A stretch of 64,000 nt of DNA from Stutzerimonas zhaodongensis (GCF_003696365.1 NZ_RFFM01000006.1:124001-188000); one strand, 5' to 3'. Positions 1-9,376 are shown, counted from the first letter of the stretch. A program made the numbers and translations. Notes: generated by a model from the letters alone, not told the origin.

Positions 1-132
1 GCGCGCACCGTAATTACCTTCGCGGGTGCCGATGACTACTCCATCGAGAATTGACGAGTCGCTATTGGTACCAAAGGAGCAATAATCGAGGCCTTTCCCA
101 CTCCAGTCGCACCATTTAACCGTTGTCTGCAT
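1..132 (-). CDS. Putative glycolipid-binding protein, N-terminal fragment
   Basis: Forty-four codons are open to the left edge. The start codon at 130-132 has a plausible ribosome site (CGGAGA) on its 5' side. The translation begins MQTTVKWCDWSGKGLDYC and continues with VVIGTREGNYGA. The early WCDW(S/E)G motif and the VIGTREG stretch are what I remember of the putative glycolipid-binding family (PF06475, structure known from P. aeruginosa PA1994). The true function of that family is not established. Only the first strand-rich portion is present, so no fold-level check is possible. It lies downstream of, and in the same direction as, metQ but is separated from it by a terminator, so it is probably its own unit. 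Confidence 0.6.
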   Translation of the reverse strand, partial: MQTTVKWCDWSGKGLDYCSFGTNSDSSILDGVVIGTREGNYGAR

Positions 133-265
133 TGAAATCTCCGTGCTTCCCGGGCCGCTATTCCTAACCTGAGACCGTTTTAAATGTTCGACTGCGCAAT
201 GCCGAGCAAAGCGAATGGCCGCTGACGACAGTGCTCCCGTTATCGTGCAAGTCGTATAGCAGCCC

Positions 266-292
266 ACAAAAAACCCCGCACAAGGCGGGGTT
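266..292 (-). terminator. Rho-independent terminator of metNIQ
   Basis: An 8-bp perfect stem (AACCCCGC at 272-279 pairing with GCGGGGTT at 285-292) encloses a 5-nt loop. Read on the minus strand the stem is followed directly by a run of Ts (the As at 268-273). It lies 23 bp after the metQ stop codon. Confidence 0.88.
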
Positions 293-314
293 CGCTGGGC
301 TAGCTCACAGGCGA

Positions 315-1088
315 TCAGAACGCCGGAACCACGGCACCTTTGTACTTCTCGTTGATGAACTGCTTGACCTCTTCGCTGTGCAGCGCCTCGATCAGCTTCT
401 GCATGGCGGCGCTGTCCTTGTTGTCCGGGCGAGCGACCAGAATGTTCACGTAGGGCGAATCGCTGCCTTCGATGTAGAGGGCATCTTCGGTGGGGTTCAG
501 CTTGGCTTCCAGCGCGTAGTTGGTGTTGATCAGCGCCATGTCGACCTGGGTCAGCACGCGCGGCAGGGTCGCGGCTTCCAGCTCGCGAAGCTTGATGTTC
601 TTGGGGTTCTCGGCGATGTCCTTTGGCGTAGCGGTGATGCCGGCGCCGTCCTTCAGAGTGATCACGCCGGCTTTCTGCAGCAGCAGCAGGGCACGGCCGC
701 CATTGGTGGCGTCGTTGGGAATGACGACTGTCGCGCCGTTAGGCAGCTCGTCCAGAGACTTCAGCTTGCTCGCATAGGCACCGAAGGGCTCGATGTGCAC
801 ACCTGCAACGCTGACCAGTTCGGTGCCCTTGCCTTTGTTGAACTCATCCAGGTACGGCTGATGCTGGAAAAAGTTGGCGTCCAGGCGCTTCTCGGACACC
901 TGAATGTTCGGTTGCACATAGTCGGTGAAGACCTTCACCTTAAGGTCAACGCCTTGTTCGGCCAGCTGAGGTTTGACGAACTCAAGGATCTCGGCATGCG
1001 GTACAGCAGTCGCTGCGACGTTCAGAACATCGGCGGCCTGAGCGGAGAACGCCGCGGCAGCGGCAAAGGCGGCAAGCAGTTTTTTCAT
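315..1088 (-). CDS. metQ: D-methionine ABC importer, substrate-binding protein MetQ
   Basis: A 257-residue periplasmic binding protein of the NlpA/MetQ family, the last gene of metN-metI-metQ. The start at 1088 (MKKLLAAFAAAAAFSAQA) is preferred over an upstream in-frame codon because it gives a clean signal peptide and has an AGGAGCT ribosome site. The mature part shows VPHAEILEFVKP near the N-terminus and the GxHIEPFGAYA and VVIPNDATNGGRAL segments characteristic of the family. The signal peptide ends AQA-ADVL with no lipobox cysteine, so unlike E. coli MetQ this protein should be soluble in the periplasm rather than lipid-anchored. A gap of 70 bp separates it from metI. The terminator at 266-292 closes the operon. 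Confidence 0.92.
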   Translation of the reverse strand: MKKLLAAFAAAAAFSAQAADVLNVAATAVPHAEILEFVKPQLAEQGVDLKVKVFTDYVQPNIQVSEKRLDANFFQHQPYLDEFNKGKGTELVSVAGVHIEPFGAYASKLKSLDELPNGATVVIPNDATNGGRALLLLQKAGVITLKDGAGITATPKDIAENPKNIKLRELEAATLPRVLTQVDMALINTNYALEAKLNPTEDALYIEGSDSPYVNILVARPDNKDSAAMQKLIEALHSEEVKQFINEKYKGAVVPAF

Positions 1089-1158
1089 GGAAAGCTCCTG
1101 TCTGACTCGACGAACCGGTCGCCGATCATCTGTGGTTGTAAGACCTGAATATGGGCAG

Positions 1159-1824
1159 TTATTTACGGGAAAAATGCGTAACCAGCTTGTCGCCAACGCT
1201 TTGCAGTACCTGCACCAGCATCAGCAGCAGGACAACCGTGACCACCATGACGTCGGTCTGGAAACGCTGATAGCCGAAGCGGATGGCCAGGTCGCCAAGA
1301 CCGCCTGCCCCCACTACGCCGGCCATGGCGGTATAGGAGACCAGCGTGATGGCGGTAACGGTAACAGCGGCGATGATGCCCGGGCGCGCCTCGGGCAGCA
1401 ATGCGTTGAAGATGATCTGGCGGGTGGTGGCGCCCATGGCCTGGGTTGCTTCGATGATGCCACGGTCCACTTCCCGCAGGGCGGTTTCCACCAGCCGGGC
1501 AAAGAAGGGCGCGGCGCCCACCACCAGCGGTGGAATGGCGCCCGCGACGCCCAGCGAGGTGCCGGTGATCAGCACCGTGAAAGGGATCATCACGATCAGC
1601 AGAATGATGAACGGCAGCGAGCGCAGCACGTTGACCACAAAGGAGAGAAAGGCATACAGCGGGCCGTTCTCGAACAACTGGCGCGGGCCGGTGAGAAACA
1701 GCAGCACGCCCAGCGGCAGGCCCAGCAGGATGGTGAACAGCAGCGAGCCGCCGAGCATCAGCAGGGTGTCCAGCGTAGCCAGCCAGATCTCGTACCAGTC
1801 GACGTTTGCCAATAGGGCTTCCAT
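1159..1824 (-). CDS. metI: D-methionine ABC importer, permease MetI
   Basis: A 221-residue inner-membrane permease, the usual length for MetI. About five hydrophobic segments are visible, starting with LATLDTLLMLGGSLLFTILL. The EAA loop is seen as EATQAMGATTRQIIFNALLPEA (about residues 135-156), the site that contacts the ATPase. The N-terminus fits family members that begin with a short periplasmic helix. Its start overlaps the metN stop codon (TGATG), so the two are probably translationally coupled. MetN, MetI and MetQ together import L- and D-methionine. Confidence 0.93.
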   Translation of the reverse strand: MEALLANVDWYEIWLATLDTLLMLGGSLLFTILLGLPLGVLLFLTGPRQLFENGPLYAFLSFVVNVLRSLPFIILLIVMIPFTVLITGTSLGVAGAIPPLVVGAAPFFARLVETALREVDRGIIEATQAMGATTRQIIFNALLPEARPGIIAAVTVTAITLVSYTAMAGVVGAGGLGDLAIRFGYQRFQTDVMVVTVVLLLMLVQVLQSVGDKLVTHFSRK

Positions 1825-2846
1825 CAGCGCAGCACCTCCACGTGTACGTCAGCGGCATCCAGATGGGCCAGCGCCGCAGCCATGTCACCACCGACCAGGG
1901 CGAGGGTCAGCTGGCCATAAGGCGTGTCCTTGATGCGATCGATGCGGCCGGAGAGGATGCTGAAATCCACCCCGGTTTCCCGCGCCACGGTGCCTAGCAG
2001 CGGCTTGTACGTGGCCTCGCCCTGAAAGGTCAGGCGCAGGATGCGGCCTGGCACATGGGCAAAATCATCACGCTGTTCGCCATCATCGACCGCTTCGTCT
2101 TCAAGGACGAAGCGTTGGGTGGTGGGGTGTTTCGGGTGCAGGAATACGTCCGTCACCGGGCCCTGCTCGACAATGGCGCCGCCGTCCATCACCGCGACGC
2201 GGTCACAGACGCGGCGAATCACGTCCATCTCGTGAGTGATCAGCACGATGGTCAGTTTCAGCTCGGCATTGATCTCCGCCAGCAGCTGCAGCACCGAAGC
2301 GGTGGTCTGCGGGTCGAGCGCGCTGGTGGCTTCGTCGCAAAGCAGGATGTCCGGCTCGGTGGCCAGCGCGCGGGCGATGCCGACCCGCTGCTTCTGACCG
2401 CCCGAGAGCTGAGCCGGGTACTTGCGTGCATGGTCCTGCAACCCTACGCGCGCCAGCAGGGCGGCGACGCGGCTGTCGATCTCAGCGCGGGAATGGTTGC
2501 CGGCCAGGCGCAGTGGCATGGCCACATTGTCGGCGACCGTCTTGGACATCAGCAGGTTGAAGTGCTGGAAGATCATCCCGACGCGCTGGCGGAAGCGCCG
2601 CAGGCCATCGGCATCCAGCGCCGTGACGTCTTCGCCATTGACCAGAATGCGCCCGCCGGAAGGCTCCTCCAGGCGGTTGATCAGGCGCAGCAGCGTGCTC
2701 TTGCCAGCCCCGGAGTGGCCGATCAGGCCGAACACTTCGCCAGCACCAATCACCAAGTCGGTCGGTTGGAGCGCGGGCACTTCGCGGCCTGCGCCCCGGC
2801 GATCGGCGACCCGATAGGTTTTGTGGACTTGCTGAAATTCGATCAC
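1824..2846 (-). CDS. metN: Methionine ABC importer, ATP-binding protein MetN
   Basis: A 340-residue ABC ATPase. A GTG start at 2846 gives [11 protein letters not shown], which matches the normal MetN N-terminus; the 44 codons upstream are arginine- and proline-rich non-coding sequence. Walker A is GHSGAGKST, the signature is LSGGQKQR, Walker B is [12 protein letters not shown], and the H-loop is LITHEMDV. After about residue 260 comes a NIL domain ([16 protein letters not shown]), the C-terminal regulatory domain that senses methionine in this family. First gene of the operon; ribosome site weak (AAGG). Confidence 0.93.
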   Translation of the reverse strand: MIEFQQVHKTYRVADRRGAGREVPALQPTDLVIGAGEVFGLIGHSGAGKSTLLRLINRLEEPSGGRILVNGEDVTALDADGLRRFRQRVGMIFQHFNLLMSKTVADNVAMPLRLAGNHSRAEIDSRVAALLARVGLQDHARKYPAQLSGGQKQRVGIARALATEPDILLCDEATSALDPQTTASVLQLLAEINAELKLTIVLITHEMDVIRRVCDRVAVMDGGAIVEQGPVTDVFLHPKHPTTQRFVLEDEAVDDGEQRDDFAHVPGRILRLTFQGEATYKPLLGTVARETGVDFSILSGRIDRIKDTPYGQLTLALVGGDMAAALAHLDAADVHVEVLR

Positions 2847-2950
2847 GGGCGAACCTTGTGGGTGCGGTCGTAAGCGCCGGGATGGTCGGCGAGGGGCGTG
2901 CATTCTACGCGTTTGCAGGCGTTCGGCGTAGCGCAGTGAAATCATTGAGG

Positions 2951-2965
2951 CAGGCCATTGGCCTG
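2951..2965. promoter_or_regulatory. Perfect 7-bp palindrome between metN and katE, possible operator
   Basis: CAGGCCA-T-TGGCCTG is a perfect inverted repeat with a 1-nt centre, in the 268-bp divergent spacer, 105 bp upstream of metN and 150 bp upstream of katE. It could be an operator for either gene. No regulator is identified and a chance palindrome cannot be excluded. Confidence 0.3.
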
Positions 2966-3114
2966 ATAGACCGTGCAAATCGTCGCATGACGCAACCTTG
3001 AGCGGATTCGAGAGGTCACTAACCGGTACACCGTGAATTGATCGTGTAATCGGCCGCCATCACTGCGGCCAGGTTCCTTCGCGGTTCAGCAAACCTGCTC
3101 AACCGAGGCCCAAG

Positions 3115-5259
3115 ATGACGCACAAGAAAGATCCGAAGCACAGCGAGCTCGCCGGTACCAACACCGTCGATAGGCAGAACCACAACGCCAAGCTCGATGA
3201 CCTCGAAGTGTCCCGCAGCGATGCCACAGGCGAAGCGCTGACCACCAATCAAGGCGTGAAGATCGCCGACAACCAGAACAGCCTGCGAGCTGGCGAGCGG
3301 GGTCCCTCGCTGCTCGAAGACTTCATCATGCGCGAAAAACTGACCCACTTCGACCATGAGCGCATCCCCGAGCGCATCGTCCACGCGCGGGGTTCGGCGG
3401 CCCATGGCGTATTTGTCAGCTATGACGACCACAGCTCGTTGACCAAGGCGTCCTTCCTCGCCGGAAAGGGCAAGGAAACGCCGGTATTCGTGCGCTTCTC
3501 CACCGTGCAGGGCTCTCGTGGCTCGGCCGACACCGTTCGCGACGTGCGCGGTTTCGCCACCAAGTTCTATACCGACGAAGGCATCTTCGACCTGGTCGGC
3601 AACAACATGCCGGTGTTCTTCATTCAGGATGCGATCAAGTTTCCCGACTTCGTCCACGCTGTGAAGCCCGAGCCACACAACGAAATCCCGCAGGGCCAGT
3701 CGGCCCACGACAGTTTCTGGGACTTCGTATCGCTGACGCCGGAGTCGGCACACATGGTCATCTGGGCCATGTCCGACCGCGGTATCCCGCGCAGCCTGCG
3801 GGCGATGGAAGGCTTCGGCGTGCACACCTTCCGCCTGATCAACGCCGAGGGCGTGAGCCGTTTCGTCAAATTCCATTGGAAGCCGGTCGCTGGGGCCTTC
3901 TCGCTGGTCTGGGACGAAACCCTCAAGCTGGCCGGCAAGGACCCGGACTTCAACCGCCGCGACCTGTGGGAGTCCATCGAGATGGGCGACTACTTCGAAT
4001 GGGAACTGGGCGTGCAGGTGGTGGAAGAAGCCGACGAGCACAAGTTCGACTTCGACCTGCTGGACCCAACCAAGATCATCCCCGAAGAGCTTGTGCCGGT
4101 GCAGAAGCTCGGCAAGATGACCCTTAATCGCAATCCGGACAATTTCTTCGCCGAGACCGAGCAGGCCGCATTTCATATCGGCCATATCGTGCCCGGCATC
4201 GATTTCACCAACGATCCACTGCTGCAGGGCCGTCTGTTTTCCTACACCGACACCCAATTGCTGCGCCTCGGCGGGCCGAACTTCCACGAGATCCCGATCA
4301 ACCGCTCCATTGCGCCGGTGCACAACAACCAGCGCGACGCGTTTCATCGGCAGACGATCAACAAGGGCCGCGCCAACTACGAGCCCAACTCCATCGACAG
4401 CGGTTGGCCGAAAGAAACCCCGCCAGCAGCCAGCGGTGGCGGATTCGAGAGCTATCCGGAACGCATGGAAGGGCACAAGGTACGGGCCCGGAGCCCATCG
4501 TTCGGCGATCACTTCTCCCAGGCGACCTTGTTCTGGAACAGCATGAGCGCCCCGGAGAAGGAGCACATCATCGGCGCCTACAGCTTCGAATTGGGCAAAG
4601 TCGAGCGCGTCTACATCCGGGAACGTCAGGTTAATGAGATCCTCGCCAATATCGATCTGGAGCTGGCGCGCCGCGTTGCTGAAAACATCGGTGTTACGCC
4701 GCCGAACGCACCGACCATCAGCCTCAAGCAGCCGACACCGTCGAGTTCACCGGCCCTGAGCCTGATGAATCACCTGCCCGGCAACATCAAGTCGCGCAAG
4801 GTCGCCATCCTCATCGCCAACGGCGTGGACGGCGCTGCAATCGATGCATTCAAGAAGAAACTGGCAGAGGAGGGCGCGCTGGCCAAGCTGATTGGTCCAT
4901 CGCCGGCGCCGGTCAAGGCTGCGGACGGCACGATGCTGACGCCGGATGCAGCAATGGACGGCATGCCTTCGATCGCCTTCGACGCGGTTTTCGTACCGGG
5001 CGGTGCGCAAAGCGTGCAGGCCATGGCCAAGTCGGGCGTAGCGAAGCATTACCTGCTCGAAGCCTACAAGCACCTCAAGCCGATTGCCGTGCTGGGCGAC
5101 GCCCGGCAACTGCTCACGGCCCTCAATCTTCCAGAGGATGCTGGTCTGGTGACCGGTGAGGATAGTGATGTGGGGACAGTGTTCACGGCGTTCGCCCAGG
5201 CGTTGGCACAGCACCGCATCTGGGCGCGCGAGCCCGCAGCGGAGCAGGTTCCGGCGTAA
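3115..5259 (+). CDS. katE: Large-subunit catalase HPII (clade 2)
   Basis: A 714-residue haem catalase that removes hydrogen peroxide in the cytoplasm. The distal histidine lies in [12 protein letters not shown] (His90). The distal asparagine is in [11 protein letters not shown] (about residue 163) and the proximal haem tyrosine is in RLFSYTDTQ (about residue 377). The length and the C-terminal 150 residues ([22 protein letters not shown], then VFVPGGAQS) are the flavodoxin/DJ-1-like domain found only in large-subunit catalases. The charged N-terminal extension also fits HPII. It is monocistronic, with a strong terminator after it. No OxyR-type site was recognised upstream. Confidence 0.96.
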   Translation: MTHKKDPKHSELAGTNTVDRQNHNAKLDDLEVSRSDATGEALTTNQGVKIADNQNSLRAGERGPSLLEDFIMREKLTHFDHERIPERIVHARGSAAHGVFVSYDDHSSLTKASFLAGKGKETPVFVRFSTVQGSRGSADTVRDVRGFATKFYTDEGIFDLVGNNMPVFFIQDAIKFPDFVHAVKPEPHNEIPQGQSAHDSFWDFVSLTPESAHMVIWAMSDRGIPRSLRAMEGFGVHTFRLINAEGVSRFVKFHWKPVAGAFSLVWDETLKLAGKDPDFNRRDLWESIEMGDYFEWELGVQVVEEADEHKFDFDLLDPTKIIPEELVPVQKLGKMTLNRNPDNFFAETEQAAFHIGHIVPGIDFTNDPLLQGRLFSYTDTQLLRLGGPNFHEIPINRSIAPVHNNQRDAFHRQTINKGRANYEPNSIDSGWPKETPPAASGGGFESYPERMEGHKVRARSPSFGDHFSQATLFWNSMSAPEKEHIIGAYSFELGKVERVYIRERQVNEILANIDLELARRVAENIGVTPPNAPTISLKQPTPSSSPALSLMNHLPGNIKSRKVAILIANGVDGAAIDAFKKKLAEEGALAKLIGPSPAPVKAADGTMLTPDAAMDGMPSIAFDAVFVPGGAQSVQAMAKSGVAKHYLLEAYKHLKPIAVLGDARQLLTALNLPEDAGLVTGEDSDVGTVFTAFAQALAQHRIWAREPAAEQVPA

Positions 5260-5275
5260 CTGCAGCCGCGTAATC

Positions 5276-5310
5276 AAAGGCGGCCCGGTTGATTCCGGGC
5301 CGCCTTTTTT
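5276..5310 (+). terminator. Strong terminator after katE, probably bidirectional
   Basis: A 13-bp perfect stem (5276-5288 with 5295-5307), loop TTGATT, and a T run to 5310. The stem begins with AAA, so the minus strand also gives Ts after the hairpin; it can serve the convergent gene ending at 5331. Confidence 0.92.
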
Positions 5311-5330
5311 GTGTCTGCAGAATCCTGTGG

Positions 5331-5822
5331 TTAAGCGAGTTCGCGCCAGTGCAGATAACAGCGCAGGTCGAATTCGGTCTGCGCGTAGCCGGGCATCATG
5401 TGTTCGCAGAGCTTGTAGAACGCGCGGTTGTGATCGCTCTCGCGCAGGTGCGCCAGTTCGTGCACCACGATCATCTGCAGAAACTCCGGCGCCGCTTCCT
5501 TGAATAGGGCAGCGACGCGAATCTCCTTCTTGGCTTTCAGCTTGCCGCCCTGAACGCGCGATACTGCGGTGTGCAGGCCGAGCGCGCGGTGGGTGAGGTC
5601 GAGGCGGTTGTCGTAAAGAACCTTGTCGATGCTCGGTGCGCTCTTGAGGTGGCTTTGGCGTAGCTGCTGTACATAGCCATATAGCGCCTTGTCGCTTTGC
5701 ACCTGATGCCGTTGCGGATAGCGGCGCTCGAGATAGTCACCGAGCCGCTGCTCCTCGATCATTCGGCGAACCTGTTGCTGCAATGATTCCGGATAGCCCT
5801 GCAGGTACTTCAGCGTGGTCAT
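5331..5822 (-). CDS. YgjP-like M48-family metallopeptidase
   Basis: A 163-residue protein of the YgjP/DUF45 family (PF01863). The start at 5822 (MTTLKYLQGYPE) is preferred to an upstream codon because of family-like length and because it leaves 4 bp to the znuB stop. The zinc-binding helix is HELAHLRESDHN (His121, Glu122, His125, with a downstream His131), the HExxH arrangement of zincin peptidases. The family is widespread and its substrate is unknown. It lies directly downstream of znuB and may be co-transcribed with it, although nothing links it to zinc supply other than its own probable zinc site. Confidence 0.85.
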   Translation of the reverse strand: MTTLKYLQGYPESLQQQVRRMIEEQRLGDYLERRYPQRHQVQSDKALYGYVQQLRQSHLKSAPSIDKVLYDNRLDLTHRALGLHTAVSRVQGGKLKAKKEIRVAALFKEAAPEFLQMIVVHELAHLRESDHNRAFYKLCEHMMPGYAQTEFDLRCYLHWRELA

Positions 5823-5826
5823 CAGC

Positions 5827-6612
5827 CTAGTTCCGACGTGGCCAGGCGAAGCTGAGCAGGAACATCGCTGCGGCTGAAACGACAATAGACGGGCCTGCAG
5901 GCGTGTCCTGATACCAGGAGAGCGTCAGGCCGCAGCACACGGCGAGCAACCCGAGCAGGCTTGCCCCCAGCGCCATCTGTTCTGGCGTGCGGGCGTGGCG
6001 TTGTGCCGCCGCAGCCGGGATGATCAACAGTGAGGTGATCAGGAGTACGCCGACGATCTTCATCGCGACGGCAATCACGATGGCGATCAGCAGCATCAGC
6101 GCCAGGCGGATACCGGCGACGGGCAGGCCTTCGACCTTGGCCAGTTCCTCATGCACCGTTACCGCTAGCAGCGGTCGCCAGAGAAAAGCTAATGCGATCA
6201 GCACCAGAGCCGAGCCGCCGACGATCCAGGCCAGGTCGGTTGGGCTGACCGCCAGCAAGTCGCCGAACAGATAGCCCATCAGGTCGATGCGCACGTCCTT
6301 CATGAAACTCAGCGACACCAGGCCGAGGGACAGGCTGCTGTGGGCCAGGATGCCGAGCAGGGTGTCGGATGCCAGCGGCTGGCGCTGTTGCAGGGTCACC
6401 AGCAGCACCGCGAGCAGGACGCAGCAGAAAGTCACCGCCAGGGTCAGGTTGACGTCCAGCATCAGGCCCAGCGCTACGCCGAGCAGCGCCGAGTGAGAAA
6501 GGGTATCGCCGAAATAGGCCATCCGCCGCCAGACCACGAAGGAGCCAAGCGGACCGGCTACCAGCGCCAGCGCAAGGCCGGCGAGCAGGGCGTTGAGTAG
6601 AAAATCTGGCAT
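5827..6612 (-). CDS. znuB: Zinc ABC importer, permease ZnuB
   Basis: A 261-residue ABC-3 family membrane permease with about seven to eight hydrophobic segments. The N-terminus GPLGSFVVWRRMAYFGDTLSHSALLGVALG contains the conserved RRMAYFGDxLxHxALLG signature of ZnuB-like proteins. It should partner ZnuC and ZnuA in high-affinity zinc import. Unusually, 265 bp separate it from znuC, where these genes normally abut or overlap. Confidence 0.93.
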   Translation of the reverse strand: MPDFLLNALLAGLALALVAGPLGSFVVWRRMAYFGDTLSHSALLGVALGLMLDVNLTLAVTFCCVLLAVLLVTLQQRQPLASDTLLGILAHSSLSLGLVSLSFMKDVRIDLMGYLFGDLLAVSPTDLAWIVGGSALVLIALAFLWRPLLAVTVHEELAKVEGLPVAGIRLALMLLIAIVIAVAMKIVGVLLITSLLIIPAAAAQRHARTPEQMALGASLLGLLAVCCGLTLSWYQDTPAGPSIVVSAAAMFLLSFAWPRRN

Positions 6613-6877
6613 AAACGGAGCCTATCGGTACCTCTGTGCAAGCCGCGTTGCCACGGCCAGGGACGCCTGGATCGGCGCGGGAAGCATGACGCTGTCGTAA
6701 AGGGAGAGCACCGGGGTGGCGATCGCTGCTTGCCGCACAACCCTTTGAGACAGGCCAGTTTTGCACCCGCGCGGTGTTCCTCGTCGTTCTATTGGACCCA
6801 CCGAAGTTCCCTCCTCATGCCTTGCTCTGCAGCAAAATCCGCTCCGTCGCAAGATGCTCAGAAGCATCGAACGCCCC
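6613..6877 (-). other. Unusual spacer between znuC and znuB with hairpin
   Basis: This stretch splits two genes that are normally contiguous. Just after the znuC stop there is a hairpin (GATGCT 6853-6858 with AGCATC 6863-6868, loop CAGA) without a T run. One reading frame is open from an ATG at 6867 to 6622 (81 codons, ending PIQASLAVATRLAQRYR), but it has no recognised domain and no convincing ribosome site. It may hold an attenuator, an internal promoter or a remnant gene; I cannot tell which. Confidence 0.4.
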
Positions 6878-7648
6878 TCAATGCTTGCAATTCGGGCCGT
6901 GGACGTGGGGTTTGCCGGTGACCACGCCGCCGTGCAGGTCATGGCTGTGGTCGTGCTGGTGGTGATAAACCGCGAGGCTGCGGGCGTCCTGCCCGAACAG
7001 CTCGACGAAGGCCGGATCGGTACTCACCTGTTCCGGATGGCCGGAGCAGCAAACGTGGCGGTTCAGGCAGACCACCTGATCGGTGGAACTCATCACCAGA
7101 TGCAGGTCGTGGGAGACCATCAGCACGCCGCAGCCGTAACGGTCGCGCAATCGGCCGATCAGCCGATAAAGCTCGGCCTGACCTGATACGTCCACGCCCT
7201 GAACTGGCTCGTCGAGTACCAGCAGCTCCGGTTCGCGAAGCAGGGCGCGGGCCAGCAATACCCGTTGCATCTCGCCGCCGGAGACGGATTGCAGCGGGCT
7301 GTCGATGACATCTTCTGCACCGACCTCCGCCAGCGCGGCCAATGCACCAGCGCGGTCTACACCTGGCACCAGACGAAGAAAGCGCAGCACCGACAAGGGC
7401 AGCGTAGGGTCGACGTGCAGCTTTTGCGGCATGTAGCCGACGCGCAGCCGCGGCTTGCGCCAGACCGAGCCGCTGTCCGGCTTGAGCAATCCGAGCACGG
7501 CGCGTACCAGCGTCGTCTTGCCGGCGCCGTTGGGGCCGATCAGGGTGACGATCTCGCCGCGGTGTACCTGCAGCTGCGCACCCTCAAGCACTGCCTGCTT
7601 GGCGAAGCGCACGTGGATGTCATCCAGACGGATCAGCGCTTCGCTCAT
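6878..7648 (-). CDS. znuC: Zinc ABC importer, ATP-binding protein ZnuC
   Basis: A 256-residue ABC ATPase. Walker A is GPNGAGKTT, the signature is VSGGEMQR, Walker B is [12 protein letters not shown] and the H-loop is MVSHDLH. The C-terminus is histidine-rich ([23 protein letters not shown]), a common trait of ZnuC that probably buffers or senses zinc. The ATG start at 7648 overlaps the zur stop (ATGA), so zur and znuC are coupled. Confidence 0.94.
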   Translation of the reverse strand: MSEALIRLDDIHVRFAKQAVLEGAQLQVHRGEIVTLIGPNGAGKTTLVRAVLGLLKPDSGSVWRKPRLRVGYMPQKLHVDPTLPLSVLRFLRLVPGVDRAGALAALAEVGAEDVIDSPLQSVSGGEMQRVLLARALLREPELLVLDEPVQGVDVSGQAELYRLIGRLRDRYGCGVLMVSHDLHLVMSSTDQVVCLNRHVCCSGHPEQVSTDPAFVELFGQDARSLAVYHHQHDHSHDLHGGVVTGKPHVHGPNCKH

Positions 7649-8130
7649 GCGGCTTTGCGGCATTGGTCGCACAGGCCGACCACTTCGACTGTCTGCCCTT
7701 CGACCTGAAACCCTACGCCCCGTGCAGCCTGATCGATAGCGCTGCTGATGGCGGCCTGCTCGAGCTCGATGGCTGTGTGGCAGTTGCGGCAGATCAGGAA
7801 CTGCCCCTGGTGAGGGTGCTCTGGGTGATTACAACCGACGAATGCGTTGAGCGATGCGATGCGATGCACCAGCCCGTTCTCCAGCAGGAAATCCAGCGCC
7901 CGGTAAACGGTGGGCGGCGCCGCCCGGCGACCGTCCTGGGCTGTCAGTTCGGCGAGAATGTCATAGGCGCCCAGCGGCTTGTGGCTTTGCCAGACCAGTT
8001 CCAGCACCCGTTTGCGCAGCGCAGTCAGACGCACACCGGAGCGCGCGCAGAGGTGATCGGCTTCTGCCAGTGCATTACTGACGCAGTGGTCATGGTCGTG
8101 GGGCGTGCAGGCCAGCGGGGAGTTGGGCAT
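7645..8130 (-). CDS. zur: Zinc uptake regulator Zur (Fur family)
   Basis: A 161-residue Fur-family repressor. The winged-helix recognition region reads [21 protein letters not shown]. The structural zinc site is formed by two CxxC pairs, CRNC and CDQC, near the C-terminus, and the regulatory site region has HPEHPHQG. The N-terminus is His-rich (HDHDHC). Zinc-loaded Zur normally represses znuA and its own operon. It heads zur-znuC and diverges from znuA with only 32 bp between the annotated start codons. No obvious ribosome site precedes the ATG. Confidence 0.93.
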   Translation of the reverse strand: MPNSPLACTPHDHDHCVSNALAEADHLCARSGVRLTALRKRVLELVWQSHKPLGAYDILAELTAQDGRRAAPPTVYRALDFLLENGLVHRIASLNAFVGCNHPEHPHQGQFLICRNCHTAIELEQAAISSAIDQAARGVGFQVEGQTVEVVGLCDQCRKAA

Positions 8131-8162
8131 GAGCGGAGACGAGGTGGCTTAGAGACGTTATT

Positions 8163-9230
8163 ATGTTACCCATTCAGTTCAATCGAGTGTTGTCCGTGTT
8201 CCGTCTTTTTTCGCGTCCGCTGCTTCTGACCGCCAGCCTCTTCTGCACTGTCTCGGCTCATGCCGATGTCGAGGTGCTGACCAGTATCAAGCCGTTGCAG
8301 CTGATTGCAGCGGCGGTCCAGGACGGCGCAGGCAAGCCTGCCGTTCTGCTGCCACCCGGCGCCTCGCCTCACCACTATGCCATGCGCCCATCCGACGTAC
8401 GGCAGATCCGTAGCGCCGATCTGTTCTACTGGATTGGCCCGGACATGGAGACTTTCCTGGTGCCGGTACTGCAGGGCCGCGATAAACCCAGCGCTGCCGT
8501 CCAGTCCTTGCCCAACATGACCTTGCGGCATTTCGGTGAAGGCGCGCACGACGAGCATGCTCATCACGATCACGATCACGATCACGATCACGATCACGAC
8601 GAACATGCCCATGAAGCGCATGCCGAGCATGACCACGCCGAACCTGATCATAAGACGGTCGCCGCGCAGGCGGCCGGTCATGATGAGCATGACCACGACC
8701 ATCGTCCCGGCAGTCTGGACGCACACCTCTGGTTGTTGCCGGCCAATGCCGTGGTGATTGCCGAGGCCATGGCCCGAGACATGGCGAAGGCAGATCCGGA
8801 CAACGCAACGCGTTACGAATCCAACCTCGCTGCATTCAAGCAGCGCCTGACTGCCCTCGACGATCGCTTGAGCAAGCGCCTGAGCGAGACCCGCTCCAAG
8901 CCCTTCTTCGTCTTCCATGAGGCCTACGAATACTTCGAGGCGGCCTATGGCATCAAACACACCGGCGTGTTCAGTGCCGGGGGCGAAGCCCAGCCAGGGG
9001 CGCGTCACGTCGCCGCGATGCGCGAGCGCCTGGAGCAGGCCGGCCCCAGCTGCGTGTTCTACGAACCGCCTGTTAGGCCACGTCTGGCGGACAGCCTGAC
9101 CCGCGGCCTCCCGGCGAAGGTCGCCGAACTGGACGCCCTGGGGTATGGCATTGACGCCTCCGCTGGCGGCTACGAGCAGCTGATCGATAACCTTGGAACC
9201 TCGTTGGCCGGTTGTCTGGAGTCGCTCTGA
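8163..9230 (+). CDS. znuA: Zinc ABC importer, periplasmic zinc-binding protein ZnuA
   Basis: A 355-residue ZnuA (cluster A-I/TroA family). A signal peptide ends at VSAHA-DVEV. Zinc ligands are expected in the ASPHHYAMRPSD, DAHLW and FHEAYEYF segments, all visible. Between about residues 120 and 185 lies a very His/Asp-rich loop with a run of HDHDHD, the flexible zinc-collecting loop of the family. The start is uncertain: ATG at 8163 leaves only 32 bp for two divergent promoters, whereas GTG at 8196 would give a 23-residue signal peptide (MFRLFSRPLLLTASLFCTVS) with GAG upstream at good spacing. Confidence 0.93.
   Translation: MLPIQFNRVLSVFRLFSRPLLLTASLFCTVSAHADVEVLTSIKPLQLIAAAVQDGAGKPAVLLPPGASPHHYAMRPSDVRQIRSADLFYWIGPDMETFLVPVLQGRDKPSAAVQSLPNMTLRHFGEGAHDEHAHHDHDHDHDHDHDEHAHEAHAEHDHAEPDHKTVAAQAAGHDEHDHDHRPGSLDAHLWLLPANAVVIAEAMARDMAKADPDNATRYESNLAAFKQRLTALDDRLSKRLSETRSKPFFVFHEAYEYFEAAYGIKHTGVFSAGGEAQPGARHVAAMRERLEQAGPSCVFYEPPVRPRLADSLTRGLPAKVAELDALGYGIDASAGGYEQLIDNLGTSLAGCLESL
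8563..8598 (+). repeat. Six tandem ATCACG hexamers in the ZnuA His-loop
   Basis: Six perfect copies of ATCACG encode alternating His and Asp. The unit is 6 bp, so copy-number change would lengthen or shorten the loop without a frameshift. Confidence 0.85.
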
Positions 9231-9376
9231 TCCCGCCCCGCCCGGCGGCACCTTTGCCGTTGGGCGCCTCCAGGGTCGCCCGTCGGCCGACTTGATTCAC
9301 GTCATAGTGCTTCTGGCGTCCGTGACTATGCTTCGTGCTTTGGTTTCCACTCCATCGACACGAGGATGCGCAGCGC

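Noticed and set aside
1087..1815. 242-codon open frame antisense to metI
   Set aside because: Glutamine- and histidine-rich shadow of the metI frame with no recognisable domain.
3019..4566. 515-codon open frame antisense to katE
   Set aside because: It mirrors the strongly conserved katE coding sequence, has no domain of its own and an Arg/Val/His-rich shadow composition typical of high-GC antisense frames.
8156..8168. GTTATTATGTTAC as a Zur box
   Set aside because: The second half-site is not the inverted complement needed for a Zur palindrome; it may simply be a -10 region.
8166..9251. 361-codon frame antisense to znuA
   Set aside because: The His-loop codons read backwards give a VIVIVIV tract that imitates a membrane segment; znuA itself is certain.
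9231..9376. Cobalamin riboswitch or NrdR box before nrdJa
   Set aside because: No B12-box-like conserved sequence and no NrdR palindrome could be found in this spacer.
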